Source: Lewinellaceae bacterium (GTDB lineage Bacteria > Bacteroidota > Bacteroidia > Chitinophagales > Saprospiraceae). Taken from it: a stretch of DNA of 64,000 nucleotides. The translations under genes were made by a program, and so were the position numbers. Where the stretch lies: the NCBI GenBank assembly GCA_016719605.1, contig JADJYW010000008.1:248001-312000 (forward strand), written 5' to 3'. Below the pieces are notes generated by a model. It was not told the DNA's origin. It saw nothing but the letters and a program-made list of their open reading frames with translations, and made no database searches. Every line of letters starts with the position of its first letter. Position 1 is the stretch's first letter. This document shows positions 36,188 through 45,969 of this stretch, piece after piece.

Positions 36188-36243
36188 CAAAGGTAAAGAA
36201 ATGCACCGCATCACTACGCACCGCATTTCTTTACCTACCTTTG
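36188..36243. promoter_or_regulatory. Symmetrical divergent promoter (DUF4271 / purA)
   Basis: TACCTTTG on the minus strand (36188-36195) is four bases from the DUF4271 ATG. TACCTTTG on the plus strand (36236-36243) serves purA. Between them a 14-base inverted repeat AGGTAAAGAAATGC (36191-36204) pairs with 36223-36236, so the two promoters are mirror images and could share one operator. Confidence 0.55.
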
Positions 36244-36323
36244 GGCCGCATTTTTTACAACAAGAAGCGGTTGCTCCGCCAGTGTTTTTTGACCCGATCA
36301 CCCAGTTTTACAGGACACAAACC

Positions 36324-37595
36324 ATGCAGATTGACGTTATTCTCGGCCTCCAATGGGGCGACGAGGGCAAAGGGAAAATTGTTGATTACCTCGCCGATCA
36401 GTACGATATCGTAGCCCGTTTTCAGGGCGGCCCCAATGCCGGACACACCCTCAAATTCGGCGGCAACAAATATATCTTGCACACCGTACCCTCCGGTATT
36501 TTCCGCCCTAAACTCCTGAATCTGGTCGGAAATGGTGTCGTACTCGATCCCGTGGTATTCCAGCGCGAACTCCAAAACCTGGAAAAAAGCGGCGTACAAT
36601 TCCACAAACGCCTCCTCCTTTCCCGAAAAGCCCACCTCATTTTGCCTACCCACCGCTGGCTTGACGCCGCGAGCGAAGCGCACAAGGGCAAGGAAAAAAT
36701 CGGCTCCACGCTCAAGGGAATCGGCCCGACCTACATGGACAAAACCGGCCGCAACGGCTTGCGGCTCGGCGATGTAGAGCAGCCCGCTTTCCGCGACCAG
36801 TACGAAGCGCTCAAGCAAAAACACCTGGAACTGCTTAAAATTTACCCCGCCATTGATTTTGACCTGAAAGCCGCCGAAGAGGCCTGGTTTGCCGGTATAG
36901 ATACCCTGCGCACGCTGCCATTTGTAGACAGCGAATACTACCTGCACGATGCGCTTGCCCAGGGCAAGCGGGTGCTGGCCGAGGGCGCACAGGGCGCTAT
37001 GCTGGACATTGACTTTGGCACCTATCCGTTTGTCACCTCGTCCAACACGATCACGGCCGGGGTATGCACGGGCCTCGGCGTAGCGCCTCAGCGCATCGGT
37101 CGGGTCATCGGCATCACCAAGGCATACTGCACCCGGGTGGGTAGCGGCCCCTTTCCCTCCGAGCTGACCGACGAAACCGGCGACCTGCTGCGCACTGCCG
37201 GGCAGGAGTTCGGTTCCACAACCGGGCGACCCCGCCGCTGTGGCTGGATTGACCTGCCCCAGTTGCGCTACACGATTCAACTCACCGGCACCACGGAACT
37301 CTGCATGACCAAAATTGACGTGCTGAACGCCTTCGCTACCCTGGCTGCCGCCACCCACTACCGCTACGGTGGCCAGGAAACCGCAAACCTCCCGTACGAT
37401 CTGTGCCAGGTCGAAGTAGAACCCGTGTTCAAGCATTACAAAGGCTGGGAATGTTCGCTCGACGAGGTACGCAACATCGAGGACCTGCCGACCGCTGCCC
37501 GCGTGTTTCTGGACGATCTGGAGGCGTATCTCGGGGTGCCTTTCCGCATGGTGTCTACCGGCCCGGAACGCGAAAAATTGCTGGTGCGCCAATAA
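36324..37595 (+). CDS. purA: Adenylosuccinate synthetase
   Basis: A 423-residue enzyme that joins IMP and aspartate with GTP in AMP synthesis. The GTP loop GLQWGDEGKGKIVDYLA, IMP-binding QGGPNAGHTLKFGG, KGIGPTYMDKTGRNGLR, EGAQGAMLDIDFGTYPFVTS, GRPRRCGWIDL and MTKIDVLN are intact. The ATG at 36324 gives MQIDVILGLQWGDEG, the normal family N-terminus; upstream in-frame codons are promoter sequence. Confidence 0.97.
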   Translation: MQIDVILGLQWGDEGKGKIVDYLADQYDIVARFQGGPNAGHTLKFGGNKYILHTVPSGIFRPKLLNLVGNGVVLDPVVFQRELQNLEKSGVQFHKRLLLSRKAHLILPTHRWLDAASEAHKGKEKIGSTLKGIGPTYMDKTGRNGLRLGDVEQPAFRDQYEALKQKHLELLKIYPAIDFDLKAAEEAWFAGIDTLRTLPFVDSEYYLHDALAQGKRVLAEGAQGAMLDIDFGTYPFVTSSNTITAGVCTGLGVAPQRIGRVIGITKAYCTRVGSGPFPSELTDETGDLLRTAGQEFGSTTGRPRRCGWIDLPQLRYTIQLTGTTELCMTKIDVLNAFATLAAATHYRYGGQETANLPYDLCQVEVEPVFKHYKGWECSLDEVRNIEDLPTAARVFLDDLEAYLGVPFRMVSTGPEREKLLVRQ

Positions 37596-37689
37596 ATCTC
37601 CGAGTGGTTTCCCGCTCCGCCCCAACCGACCATTGGCAAATTTTTGAAACTTACTTTCCTTACAATTCTAACAGTCAACCGGAAAAAAT

Positions 37690-38823
37690 ATGGATACGCT
37701 AACCAAATCTGCTCCCGCCACAGCCCTGCACGCCGCCGATTCTTTTCCCATCAACGGCACCGACCACATCGAGTTCTATGTCGGCAACGCCAAACAAAGT
37801 GCTTTGTACTATCAGGCTGCATTTGGTTTTCAATGGGTGGCCTACATGGGCCCCGAAACCGGCATACGCGACCGCGTCAGCTATGTGCTCCAGCAAAATA
37901 AAATCCGCCTCGTACTCACGTCGGCGCTCTCGCCCGACCACGAGATCGCCCGTCATGTAGCCCAACACGGCGACGGGGTGAAAGTGTTGGCACTCTGGGT
38001 AGACGATGCTGAAAAATCGTACTATACCGCCCTCGAACGCGGCGCCGAAAGCGCCTTTGCACCCCAAACCCTGCGCGATGAAAATGGCGAGGTCGTTCTG
38101 GCCGCTATTAAAACTTACGGCGAAACCATCCACACCCTCGTGGACCGCAGCCGCTACTCCGGTGCTTTTTTGCCCGGCTACCAGGCCCGAAAAAGTGTCT
38201 ATCCCGCCAAATCTGTCGGACTCCAGTTTGTAGACCACTGCGTGGGCAATGTCGAACTCGGCGGCATGAACAAATGGGTGAAGTTTTACCAGGACGTGAT
38301 GGGTTTCAAACTGCTCATCACCTTCGACGACAAAGACATCAGCACCGAGTACAGCGCCCTCATGTCCAAAGTGGTCAGCAACGGCAACGGATACATCAAG
38401 TTCCCGATCAACGAACCGGCCAAGGGCCTGAAAAAAAGCCAGATCGAGGAATACCTCGACTTCTACCGATCAGCCGGCGTGCAACACATCGCTGTGGCTA
38501 CCAACGACATCATCGCTACCGTGACCCAACTGCGTGCCAACGGGGTGGATTTCCTCCATGTACCGGACACCTATTACGAGGACGTGCTGGATCGCGTCGG
38601 CCACATTGAGGAAAACCTCGAAGACCTCAAAAAACTCAATATCCTCATTGACCGCGACGAAGACGGCTACCTGCTCCAACTGTTCACCAAACCCGTACAG
38701 GATCGCCCTACGGTGTTTTACGAAATCATCCAGCGCCGGGGCGCCAAGTCGTTCGGGAAAGGTAATTTCAAAGCACTCTTCGAGGCTATCGAACGCGAAC
38801 AGGAGTTGCGGGGAACGCTGTAA
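37690..38823 (+). CDS. hppD: 4-hydroxyphenylpyruvate dioxygenase
   Basis: A 377-residue Fe(II) dioxygenase converting 4-hydroxyphenylpyruvate to homogentisate in tyrosine breakdown. The two vicinal-oxygen-chelate domains are complete. The iron ligands are seen in VDHCVGNVELG (His), VQHIAVATNDI (His) and VFYEIIQRRGAKSFGKGNF (Glu). Homogentisate dioxygenase is not in the window. The following gene starts 12 bases later and may share the transcript. Confidence 0.96.
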   Translation: MDTLTKSAPATALHAADSFPINGTDHIEFYVGNAKQSALYYQAAFGFQWVAYMGPETGIRDRVSYVLQQNKIRLVLTSALSPDHEIARHVAQHGDGVKVLALWVDDAEKSYYTALERGAESAFAPQTLRDENGEVVLAAIKTYGETIHTLVDRSRYSGAFLPGYQARKSVYPAKSVGLQFVDHCVGNVELGGMNKWVKFYQDVMGFKLLITFDDKDISTEYSALMSKVVSNGNGYIKFPINEPAKGLKKSQIEEYLDFYRSAGVQHIAVATNDIIATVTQLRANGVDFLHVPDTYYEDVLDRVGHIEENLEDLKKLNILIDRDEDGYLLQLFTKPVQDRPTVFYEIIQRRGAKSFGKGNFKALFEAIEREQELRGTL

Positions 38824-38834
38824 GTGCCGCATAT

Positions 38835-39782
38835 ATGGACGATCTTTTTCTGCAAAGCCTTGGCCGGCGTCTGGGTTTGCCGGACTCGCTGGAAGAACAC
38901 CTCGGTCGCCTTGCTGCTTCAGATGTGAACGCATTTTTACTCGAAGTTTTTCACCGGCAAGCAGGCAAAGTCACCCCGCACGCCCTGCTGGCAGCCTACC
39001 GAAAAAACCAGATGATGCAGCCCTCGGCGGTAGATGCCGTTGCCTTCCGGGAATTTGAACTCCGCTGGCTGAAAGCCGGTCGGGAAGTGGGGTTTCAGCC
39101 GTTGGAATTGTCGCCGGTTGCTCCGCTTGGCAGCTGCTCGGCGGTGGGTACGGTGCACCAGCACAAAGTTCTTTCGGCGCTGCGCGGCGCCGAAGTAGTG
39201 GCCGACTGCACCAATATTATGGCCCTGGAAGCGGGTTTGCGCCGACATGCCGCCGGTTTTCCAACTGCCCCCGTGCAACTCTGCGCCGCCCACAGGCACT
39301 TGCGCACGCAGCAGATAAATACTCCGGGATTTACCCCGCATTTCGGCGTGTTTTGCCTGACCACCGCCGGACGTGACACCGGGAGTTTCCTTTTTGAAAA
39401 GGAAAACATCGCTCGCCACATCGGGTTTTACCTGCATGCGCTTCGGGAAATGGCGGAAAAACCAAATCTGACCATTGTACTGAAATCGCTTGATCCCGAC
39501 TCCGGGCCAAATCGGGTGTTTGATGCGGTATCCGAGTATATCCGGCAGCAGTTTCCGGAAACCCCCACGGCAGTGCAGCATTTGCCGCAAGCGCAGCAAC
39601 AGTACTACCGGGCGCTTCAATTTGGTATTGTTTGGGAGCGCAACGGGAAGGCTTTCCCAATAATAGATGGCGGCCTCACCGACTGGACGCAAAAACTCAC
39701 GTCCAACCGGAAAGAACGCTTCCTCGGCAGCGGAATCGGCCTGGAGTTTGTTTGGAAGATACAAAACCGCCAAATCGGCTAA
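38835..39782 (+). CDS. Conserved protein of unknown function (possible class II synthetase-like fold)
   Basis: A 315-residue cytosolic protein with no signal peptide. Segments VAPLGSCSAVGTVHQHKVLS, CTNIMALEAGLRRH, LCAAHRHLRTQQINTPGFTP, CLTTAGRDTGSFLFEKENI and IDGGLTDWTQKLTSNRKERF look strongly conserved in character. The arrangement recalls the ligand pocket of HisZ or class II aminoacyl-tRNA synthetases, but this is a weak impression, not a firm match. It lies 12 bases after hppD. Confidence 0.6.
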   Translation: MDDLFLQSLGRRLGLPDSLEEHLGRLAASDVNAFLLEVFHRQAGKVTPHALLAAYRKNQMMQPSAVDAVAFREFELRWLKAGREVGFQPLELSPVAPLGSCSAVGTVHQHKVLSALRGAEVVADCTNIMALEAGLRRHAAGFPTAPVQLCAAHRHLRTQQINTPGFTPHFGVFCLTTAGRDTGSFLFEKENIARHIGFYLHALREMAEKPNLTIVLKSLDPDSGPNRVFDAVSEYIRQQFPETPTAVQHLPQAQQQYYRALQFGIVWERNGKAFPIIDGGLTDWTQKLTSNRKERFLGSGIGLEFVWKIQNRQIG

Positions 39783-39895
39783 AACCTGCCAGCCGGCCAA
39801 CCTTTCCGGGCATAATTCCGCCATTCAATTTCCCGTTTATGTGCCGTTCCTGCAAAACCATACCCGAACTTTGCCCCCCCCAAAAAAACAATCCA

Positions 39896-39960
39896 CCAAC
39901 CAATCAACCTTCTAACCTTCCAACCAGCAACCTTCCAACCTTCCAATCAACCAACCAACA
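39896..39960. repeat. Short-unit repeat (AACCTTCC)
   Basis: ACCTTCCAACCAGCAACCTT-type units are repeated on one strand just before the SprB-like gene. They are the same units as the palindrome at 30139-30280. Confidence 0.7.
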
Positions 39961-39970
39961 GCACAACAAC

Positions 39971-42900
39971 ATGACGTTCTTGTTTGACCGAAAAACACTG
40001 TCCCCTCTTTTTTTTCTACTATTTACCCCGGTTTTGTTTGCCCAAAAATCGGATCGCCAGGTGACGCGCTGTGGCGCTGTGAATCGCTCGGCGCCTGTGC
40101 GCAGCATTTTTGTGGACAGCGACAATGCCAAGTGGGTGGCCGGCGGCTCCGGCGTGTACCGGGTGCAGGCCTGCGACCTGTCCACACCGCTGGCGCTCAA
40201 CGCCGGCGAAATGACCCCGTACATGTTTCCCGGAGGAAATGCCGACCTGCGCTGGACGCCCGAAATCCTGCAAATGGTGCTCGGCGTGGCCCCCAAAGTC
40301 ACTGCAGCCTACTACGATAGCGCTCGGGACTGGCTCTGGCTGGGTACCGAAGGCGATGGGCTTTTCCAACTCACCACCAAGCCTGCCCTGAAACTATTGG
40401 CCAAATTTAACGCCGGCAACACCAAACTGAAATCAAACACCATCAACACGATTTTTAAGGATAAAACCGGCCGCTACTGGATTGGCAGCGAAGATGGCAT
40501 GATCACCGGAACGCCCGACAAATGGAAAGGAGAACTGGACGGCTACGATGTCCAGCGTGTGCGCGAGGTCGGCAACGACATCTACATTTTGGCCGACGGC
40601 GAACTCTGGCTCGTACAGGAGGGCCAGCGCTGGCAGGCCATCAATATCAAAGAAAAAGCCCTCGAAGGCGAAGCGGAGGATTTCGATCTCGATGCGGAAG
40701 GAAACCTCTGGATGCTTTCCCGCATGGTCAGCCGGTACAACCTGCTGACCGACGAATTTGAAATTTTCAGCGGAGCAGAGTACTACACCAGCGAATACGG
40801 CCGCTGTATGGCCGTGGATCAGGACGGCGCCGTCTGGATCGGTACCGATGACAAAGGCATGTATCTGATAGACAAAGCCTCCTCGCTGATCGTGAATTGT
40901 ACGGTAGATCAGGAGGTTTCCTGCGACGGCAATGGTCAGGATGCCGTGTTGCGCGTGAAAGTAAGCGGTGGCAAAGCACCCTTTACCTTCGCCTGGTCGG
41001 ATACCAGGCTGCAAGGCGAGGCGCCCGCCAATATCGGCGCAGGTACCTACACCGTGACGGTGACCGATGCTGCCGGCAAGTCCAAATCCGGGAAAACAGC
41101 CGTGGAGGACAAACGTATGAGCGTTTCAGCGGCCCAGAAGAAGATCGAAAGCGGCCTTGGCGCCAAAGACGGCATTGCCGAGGTGCAGGTGAAAGGTGGT
41201 ACGCCCGATTTTAAATACCGCTGGGACAACGGCGAAACCACCAATCCGGCGACCAAACTCTCCGAAGGCTCGCGCAGCGTAACCGTGACCGACCAGCGCG
41301 GTTGCACGGCGGTCGCCTCGGTGGCTATGGGGCGGAAACTGGACGTTCTCGGCGCCTTGGTTGAGGAAGTTACACCCATCCCTTGTTCCGGCGGCAACAC
41401 CATCCTCCAGGTTTCCATATCCGGTGGCAAAGAACCCTACCAGTACGAATGGAGCAACCCCGGCTTCGCCGGCACGCAACCCACCGGTGTCGGTGCAGGT
41501 ACCTACACGCTCACCGTGGTGGATGCCGCCGGCGGAAAAACCGTCACGACCATCACGGTGGCCCAGCCATCCGCCCTGAGCGCCGTGGCTACCGTGCAGG
41601 CGCCGGCAGGGTGCGCGCGGCCGACGGCAAGGCCACCGCCGCACCCCGGGGGGGCACCAGTCCATATACCTACGCCTGGGACAACGGGGAAACGACCGAA
41701 ATAGCCACCAAACTCCCAACCGGTGCCCACAGCGTGACCATCACCGATGCCAACGGCTGCATCATCACAGCCAAAGTGACCATCGGCGAAAATATCCTGC
41801 CGCTCGCAGTGGCTATCGAAGAAACCCAAACGATTGATTGCCACGGTGGACAAAGTAACCTGGAGGCCAAGGTAAGCGGCGGAAAAAGTCCGTTCGAGTT
41901 CCAGTGGAGCGCACCCGCCCTGAGCGGGTACCAGCCGGAAGGTGTGCCTGCGGGCGTCTACACGGTGACCGTCACCGATGTAGTCGGCGGAACAACGACC
42001 GCTACCATCACCGTGAAACAACCCGAACCGCTTGCGGCTACCACCATCCTGGATGCCGCCGCCGCTATAGCCAGCGCCGACGGCAGGGCATCCGTCAAAA
42101 TCACAGGCGGCGTTGGCCCCTACCAAATCCGCTGGGACAGCGACGAAGCCACCGAACGAGCCAAGCGTCTCGCACCGGGCACGCATACGGTGACGGTGTC
42201 GGACGCAAACGGGTGTTCCGCTACGGCCACCGTAGAGGTCACGGAAAATATACTTCCACTCTCTGCACGCATCGAAGAAACCGGAAAAATTACCTGTGCC
42301 GGCGGTACCACCAGTCTGAAAGTGGAGGTGCGCGGTGGCAAGGCGCCGTTCCAGTTCCAATGGAGTCAGCCAGGTATGCAGGGCCAGCAGCCTGCCAACG
42401 TGGTTGCCGGTATTTACCAACTCGTCGTCATTGATGCCGGCGGCGGGCGCACCTCCACGGCTTTTCAGGTACTGGAGCCGGAGCCGGTAAAAGCCTCCGC
42501 ATCGGCGCAGCGGCCGGCCAACCCCGGTGGTAGCGACGGCGGCGCCAAGGCTGTCGTGTCCGGCGGCACGCCCCCGTACCAAATTCGTTGGGAAAACGAC
42601 GAGGTGGGAGAAGCGGCAGTACGCCTCGGCACAGGTACCTACCGTTTTACGGTCACCGATGCCAACGGGTGTACCGCCATTTCCGAGGTGGCTATTTCCG
42701 AGGCCATACTTCCGTTGTCCGCAACCATCAGCGAACAAACCCCCATCAATTGTAATGGCCAAAAAATCGGTTTGCGCGTCAATGCTATTGGCGGAAAACG
42801 CCCGTATCAGTTTCAGTGGAGCAACCCGGCGGCGAGTGGCGAACTACCAGCCAATGTCGGGGCCGGCACATATGTGGTGACCGTAACGGATGCCGCAGGC

Positions 42901-44010
42901 TCCAAAGTTAATGCCTCCATTATACTCAAAGATCCGCCAGCCCTGATCCCGTATGCCACCTTGCTATCCCCTGCCAGTACGGGCAACAATGACGGTAAAG
43001 CCCGGGCCGAGGCACGGGGAGGCACAGGTACACTTGCTTTTCTTTGGGACAATGGCGAGATCACCCCCACCGTAACCGGTTTAAGCCCGGGCAAGCATAC
43101 CGTGACGGTCACCGATGAAAAAGGATGTGTCGCTTCGTTCAGCCTCGAAGTGCCCGAAAATATCCTGCCCCTCGCACTCAACGTGGAAGAAAGCAGCATC
43201 ATCCGCTGTGCCGGCCAAACCTCCGGTCTGCGGGTGAGTGCCAACGGCGGCAAACCGCCCTCCCAGTACAAGTGGGATAACAAGGACTGGAGCGGCACGG
43301 AGATCAGTAACGTGCCGGCAGGCACCTACGCTGTGCTTGTCACCGACGCCAAAGGTTCTACCCAGAGCGCTGTGGTAATCGTAAAATCGCCCGATTCGCT
43401 GCTCGTGGAGGTCACCCGTGTGGTGGGCGCCACTACTGAGCGCAGTGCCGACGGCAAGGCCACTGTAAAAATAAAAGGCGGAACGCCGCCTACAACCATC
43501 GCCTGGGACAACGGTGAAGACGGAACCACCACTGCCAAACTCAAACTCGGCATGCACACGGTAACCGTCATAGATGTCAACGGCTGTAGTGTCACCAAAA
43601 CGCTGGAAATCAAGCAACGTATCCTGCCCGAACTCAACGCATCCCTGCTGCGCAGCGGCCAGACCATCAAGATGGAACAATTGCGCTTCGAGGCCGACAG
43701 CGCCAGCCTGACCACCGATGCCCTGCCCACCCTGGATGAGCTCTACGACTTTATGGAGGAAAATGGCAACGTTGTCATTGAAATTGGCGGCCATACCAAC
43801 AGTACCCCGCCCGACGAGTTTTGCGACCGCCTCTCCACCGCCCGTGCCAAGTCTGCCGCCGAATACCTGATCGAAAAAGGTGTGGACCCCAAGCGCGTAT
43901 CGTTCAAAGGCTATGGCAAACGCAGCCCCATCGCCAGCAATACGACCGCCGATGGCCGACGCCAGAACCAGCGCGTGGAAATCAAAATTTTGGCCTTGAA
44001 ACGCGAATAA
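39971..44010 (+). CDS. Surface protein: beta-propeller, SprB-type repeats, OmpA domain (one frameshift)
   Basis: Signal peptide LSPLFFLLFTPVLFAQ, then about 280 residues of two-component-regulator-type propeller blades (DSARDWLWLGTEGDGLFQLT, DKTGRYWIGSEDGMITG, DQDGAVWIGTDDKGMYLID). About ten SprB-like repeats follow (GGKAPFTFAWSD, AGTYTVTVTDAAG, LPLSATISEQTPINCNGQ). The C-terminus is an OmpA/MotB peptidoglycan-binding domain (LRFEADSASLTTDALPTLDE, IEIGGHTNSTPP, RAKSAAEYLIEKGVDPKRVS, GYGKRSPIASNTTADGRRQN). The frame breaks near the GGG at 41609-41611: 4040 bases become 1347 codons with one added base. It probably anchors an adhesin-like stalk to peptidoglycan. No T9SS sorting domain is present. 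Confidence 0.82.
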
Positions 44011-44017
44011 TAAATAG

Positions 44018-44053
44018 GCAGGTGAGCAGGTGATTTAGCCTTTGCTCACCTGC
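44018..44053. terminator. Convergent terminator hairpin
   Basis: GCAGGTGAGCA (44018-44028) pairs with TGCTCACCTGC (44043-44053) between the convergent SprB-like and DUF58 genes. Confidence 0.6.
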
Positions 44054-44055
44054 TC

Positions 44056-44994
44056 TTATCCCATTCGGGTTCGTTTCACCATCCAGGTTTGCAGAATTGG
44101 CACGAATCCCTTGTTGATATCGGCTTCTACAAAGTCAATTTTGTACTGCAGGCAGCGGAGGCGGAGTTGGTTGGTGAACGCGGTCACCTGTTGGGTGTAG
44201 TATTCCTTGACTTGTCCGGGTTGCAGGCGCACCTGCTCGCCCGTTTCCATGTCCACAAAAAGATACGGGCGGTTTTCAAATTCAAAATCCAGTTCCCGGG
44301 CTTTGTCGGTGACGTGAAAAAGAATCACCTCGTGCTTGTTGTGCTTGAGGTGTTGCAGCGCGGAAAACAGTTTGTCGGCATCCTCGGGGCGCTCCATCAC
44401 ATCGGTAAAAATGATGACTAACGAGCGGCGGTGGATGGCATCGGCTATCTGGTGCAGGCTGCCGGCCAGATCGGTGGCGCGGTTCAGTTGCGGATTTTCG
44501 ATGCGCTCGGCCAAAAATGACAACAGCTGCTGGTAGTGCTGGGTCGTGGATTTGCAGTTGGTGCTGACGCGAATTTCGTCGTCGAAAAGCGTAAGGCCAA
44601 ACGCGTCCCGCTGTTTTTTGAGCGCGTACATCAGCGCGGCCGCCGATTGCGCTGCAAAACAAAACTTGTTCAGGTACTTGAGTTTCTGCGGATTTTTCTC
44701 GTCCCACGGGTAGTACATGGTGGAGGAAGCATCCACAACGATCTGGCACCGCAGGTTGGTTTCTTCCTCAAACCGCTTGACAAACAACTTGTCCGTACGC
44801 GCATATACTTTCCAGTCAATATTTCGGGTACTCTCGCCCGGATTGTACAGCCGGTGCTCGGCAAATTCGACAGAAAAGCCGTGAAAAGGGCTGCGGTGCA
44901 TGCCCACGATAAATCCCTCCACGACCTGCCGGGCCAGCAACTCAAGGTTGCTGCCAAGTGCGCGGATATCCTGTTGTTCGAGTATGTTCGACAT
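44056..44994 (-). CDS. DUF58 domain protein (MoxR-associated, vWA-like)
   Basis: A 312-residue protein starting MSNILEQQDIRALGSNLELL. It contains the DUF58 signature HRSPFHGFSVEFAEHRLYNP, GESTRNIDWKVYARTDKLFV, followed by a vWA-like region with QIVVDASSTMYYP and LVIIFTDVMER. Such proteins usually act beside a MoxR AAA+ ATPase, which is not in the window. The gene has its own promoter box TACCTTTG at 45032-45039 on this strand. Confidence 0.9.
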   Translation of the reverse strand: MSNILEQQDIRALGSNLELLARQVVEGFIVGMHRSPFHGFSVEFAEHRLYNPGESTRNIDWKVYARTDKLFVKRFEEETNLRCQIVVDASSTMYYPWDEKNPQKLKYLNKFCFAAQSAAALMYALKKQRDAFGLTLFDDEIRVSTNCKSTTQHYQQLLSFLAERIENPQLNRATDLAGSLHQIADAIHRRSLVIIFTDVMERPEDADKLFSALQHLKHNKHEVILFHVTDKARELDFEFENRPYLFVDMETGEQVRLQPGQVKEYYTQQVTAFTNQLRLRCLQYKIDFVEADINKGFVPILQTWMVKRTRMG

Positions 44995-45031
44995 GGGTGG
45001 TTATTGACTGCTGGTTTCAGATCGGGGCGGG

Positions 45032-45039
45032 CAAAGGTA
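45032..45039 (-). promoter_or_regulatory. Promoter -7 box (TACCTTTG) for DUF58 gene
   Basis: Exact TAnnTTTG match on the minus strand, 37 bases before the start codon. Confidence 0.5.
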
Positions 45040-45054
45040 ATGGATGGGGCGGGA

Positions 45055-45906
45055 TTATGTGTGCTGTCTTGCCGTCGCAAACCCCAGCACCTCCTCCACC
45101 ACCGCCGGCGCCGTGAGGCCATGCCCGAAGCCTTCCGTCGTCCATAGCCGCGAACCCGGCCAAGCGGCGTGTAGTTTTTCGCTTTCCCGATAGTCCGTCA
45201 CCCGGTCGTGGCGGTCGTGTACGAGCAGGGTTTGTACCTCGGCTAATTGCCCGGCTACTTCGGTCAGGGAATACTGCGCGATGCGTTTGCCGGTAAGCCG
45301 CTCAATGTGGTTGTCCATGGCTTCCATCAGTACGTCGCCGGCACCGATGAGCCGTTGGGCGCCGTCCATGATGTATTGCAGGGAAGCAAAGGAGGCAAGG
45401 ATGATGGCCCGTTTGGGCCGCAGCGCCGGCTCGACCGTTCCCATGGCCCAGATACAGGATGCGCCGCCAACCGAGTGCCCGATGAGTACTTCCACCGGGC
45501 CATGGTTCCGAAGTATGGTACGCAGCACCTCCGCGTAGCGGATCATGGTGAAATGCCGCCCCGACGAACGCCCGTGCGCCGGCGCGTCCACCGCTACTAC
45601 CCGGTAGCCCGCCCGGAGCAAGCTCGTGGCAATCTTGCGCCAGCGCCCGGCATTGCTCTCCCAGCCGTGGGCCAGCAGTGCCACCGGGCCGGCGGCTCCC
45701 CAGCAATAAATCGCAATAGTGTTGCCGCCGATTGACTCGTGGCGTACTTCGGCCCTGGCCAAAAAATCAAGTTCCTTTTGTTTGTACTTCCGCCGTTTGG
45801 GCAACCCGAACAGAAAAAAAGCCAACCGGCTGGTTGGGCCGGGGGCAATACGGGCCAGCCCGTTCAGCAGGCTGCCTGTTGCGTGCGCGAATGCGTTTTT
45901 TTTCAT
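45055..45906 (-). CDS. Alpha/beta hydrolase
   Basis: A 283-residue alpha/beta-fold hydrolase. The catalytic triad is visible as Ser in LIGHSVGGASCIW, Asp in VHDRHDRVTDY and His in EGFGHGLTAPAV. The oxyanion region is LAHGWESNAGRW, and the strand-turn DAPAHGRSSGRH is typical of the family. The substrate cannot be assigned. There is no signal peptide; the N-terminal stretch is mildly hydrophobic. Confidence 0.88.
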   Translation of the reverse strand: MKKNAFAHATGSLLNGLARIAPGPTSRLAFFLFGLPKRRKYKQKELDFLARAEVRHESIGGNTIAIYCWGAAGPVALLAHGWESNAGRWRKIATSLLRAGYRVVAVDAPAHGRSSGRHFTMIRYAEVLRTILRNHGPVEVLIGHSVGGASCIWAMGTVEPALRPKRAIILASFASLQYIMDGAQRLIGAGDVLMEAMDNHIERLTGKRIAQYSLTEVAGQLAEVQTLLVHDRHDRVTDYRESEKLHAAWPGSRLWTTEGFGHGLTAPAVVEEVLGFATARQHT

Positions 45907-45969
45907 TAAAAATTTAATGTCCGACGTTGCGAAAAAACCGGCCGGAATAAATTTGATTGCCTGCGGCGA

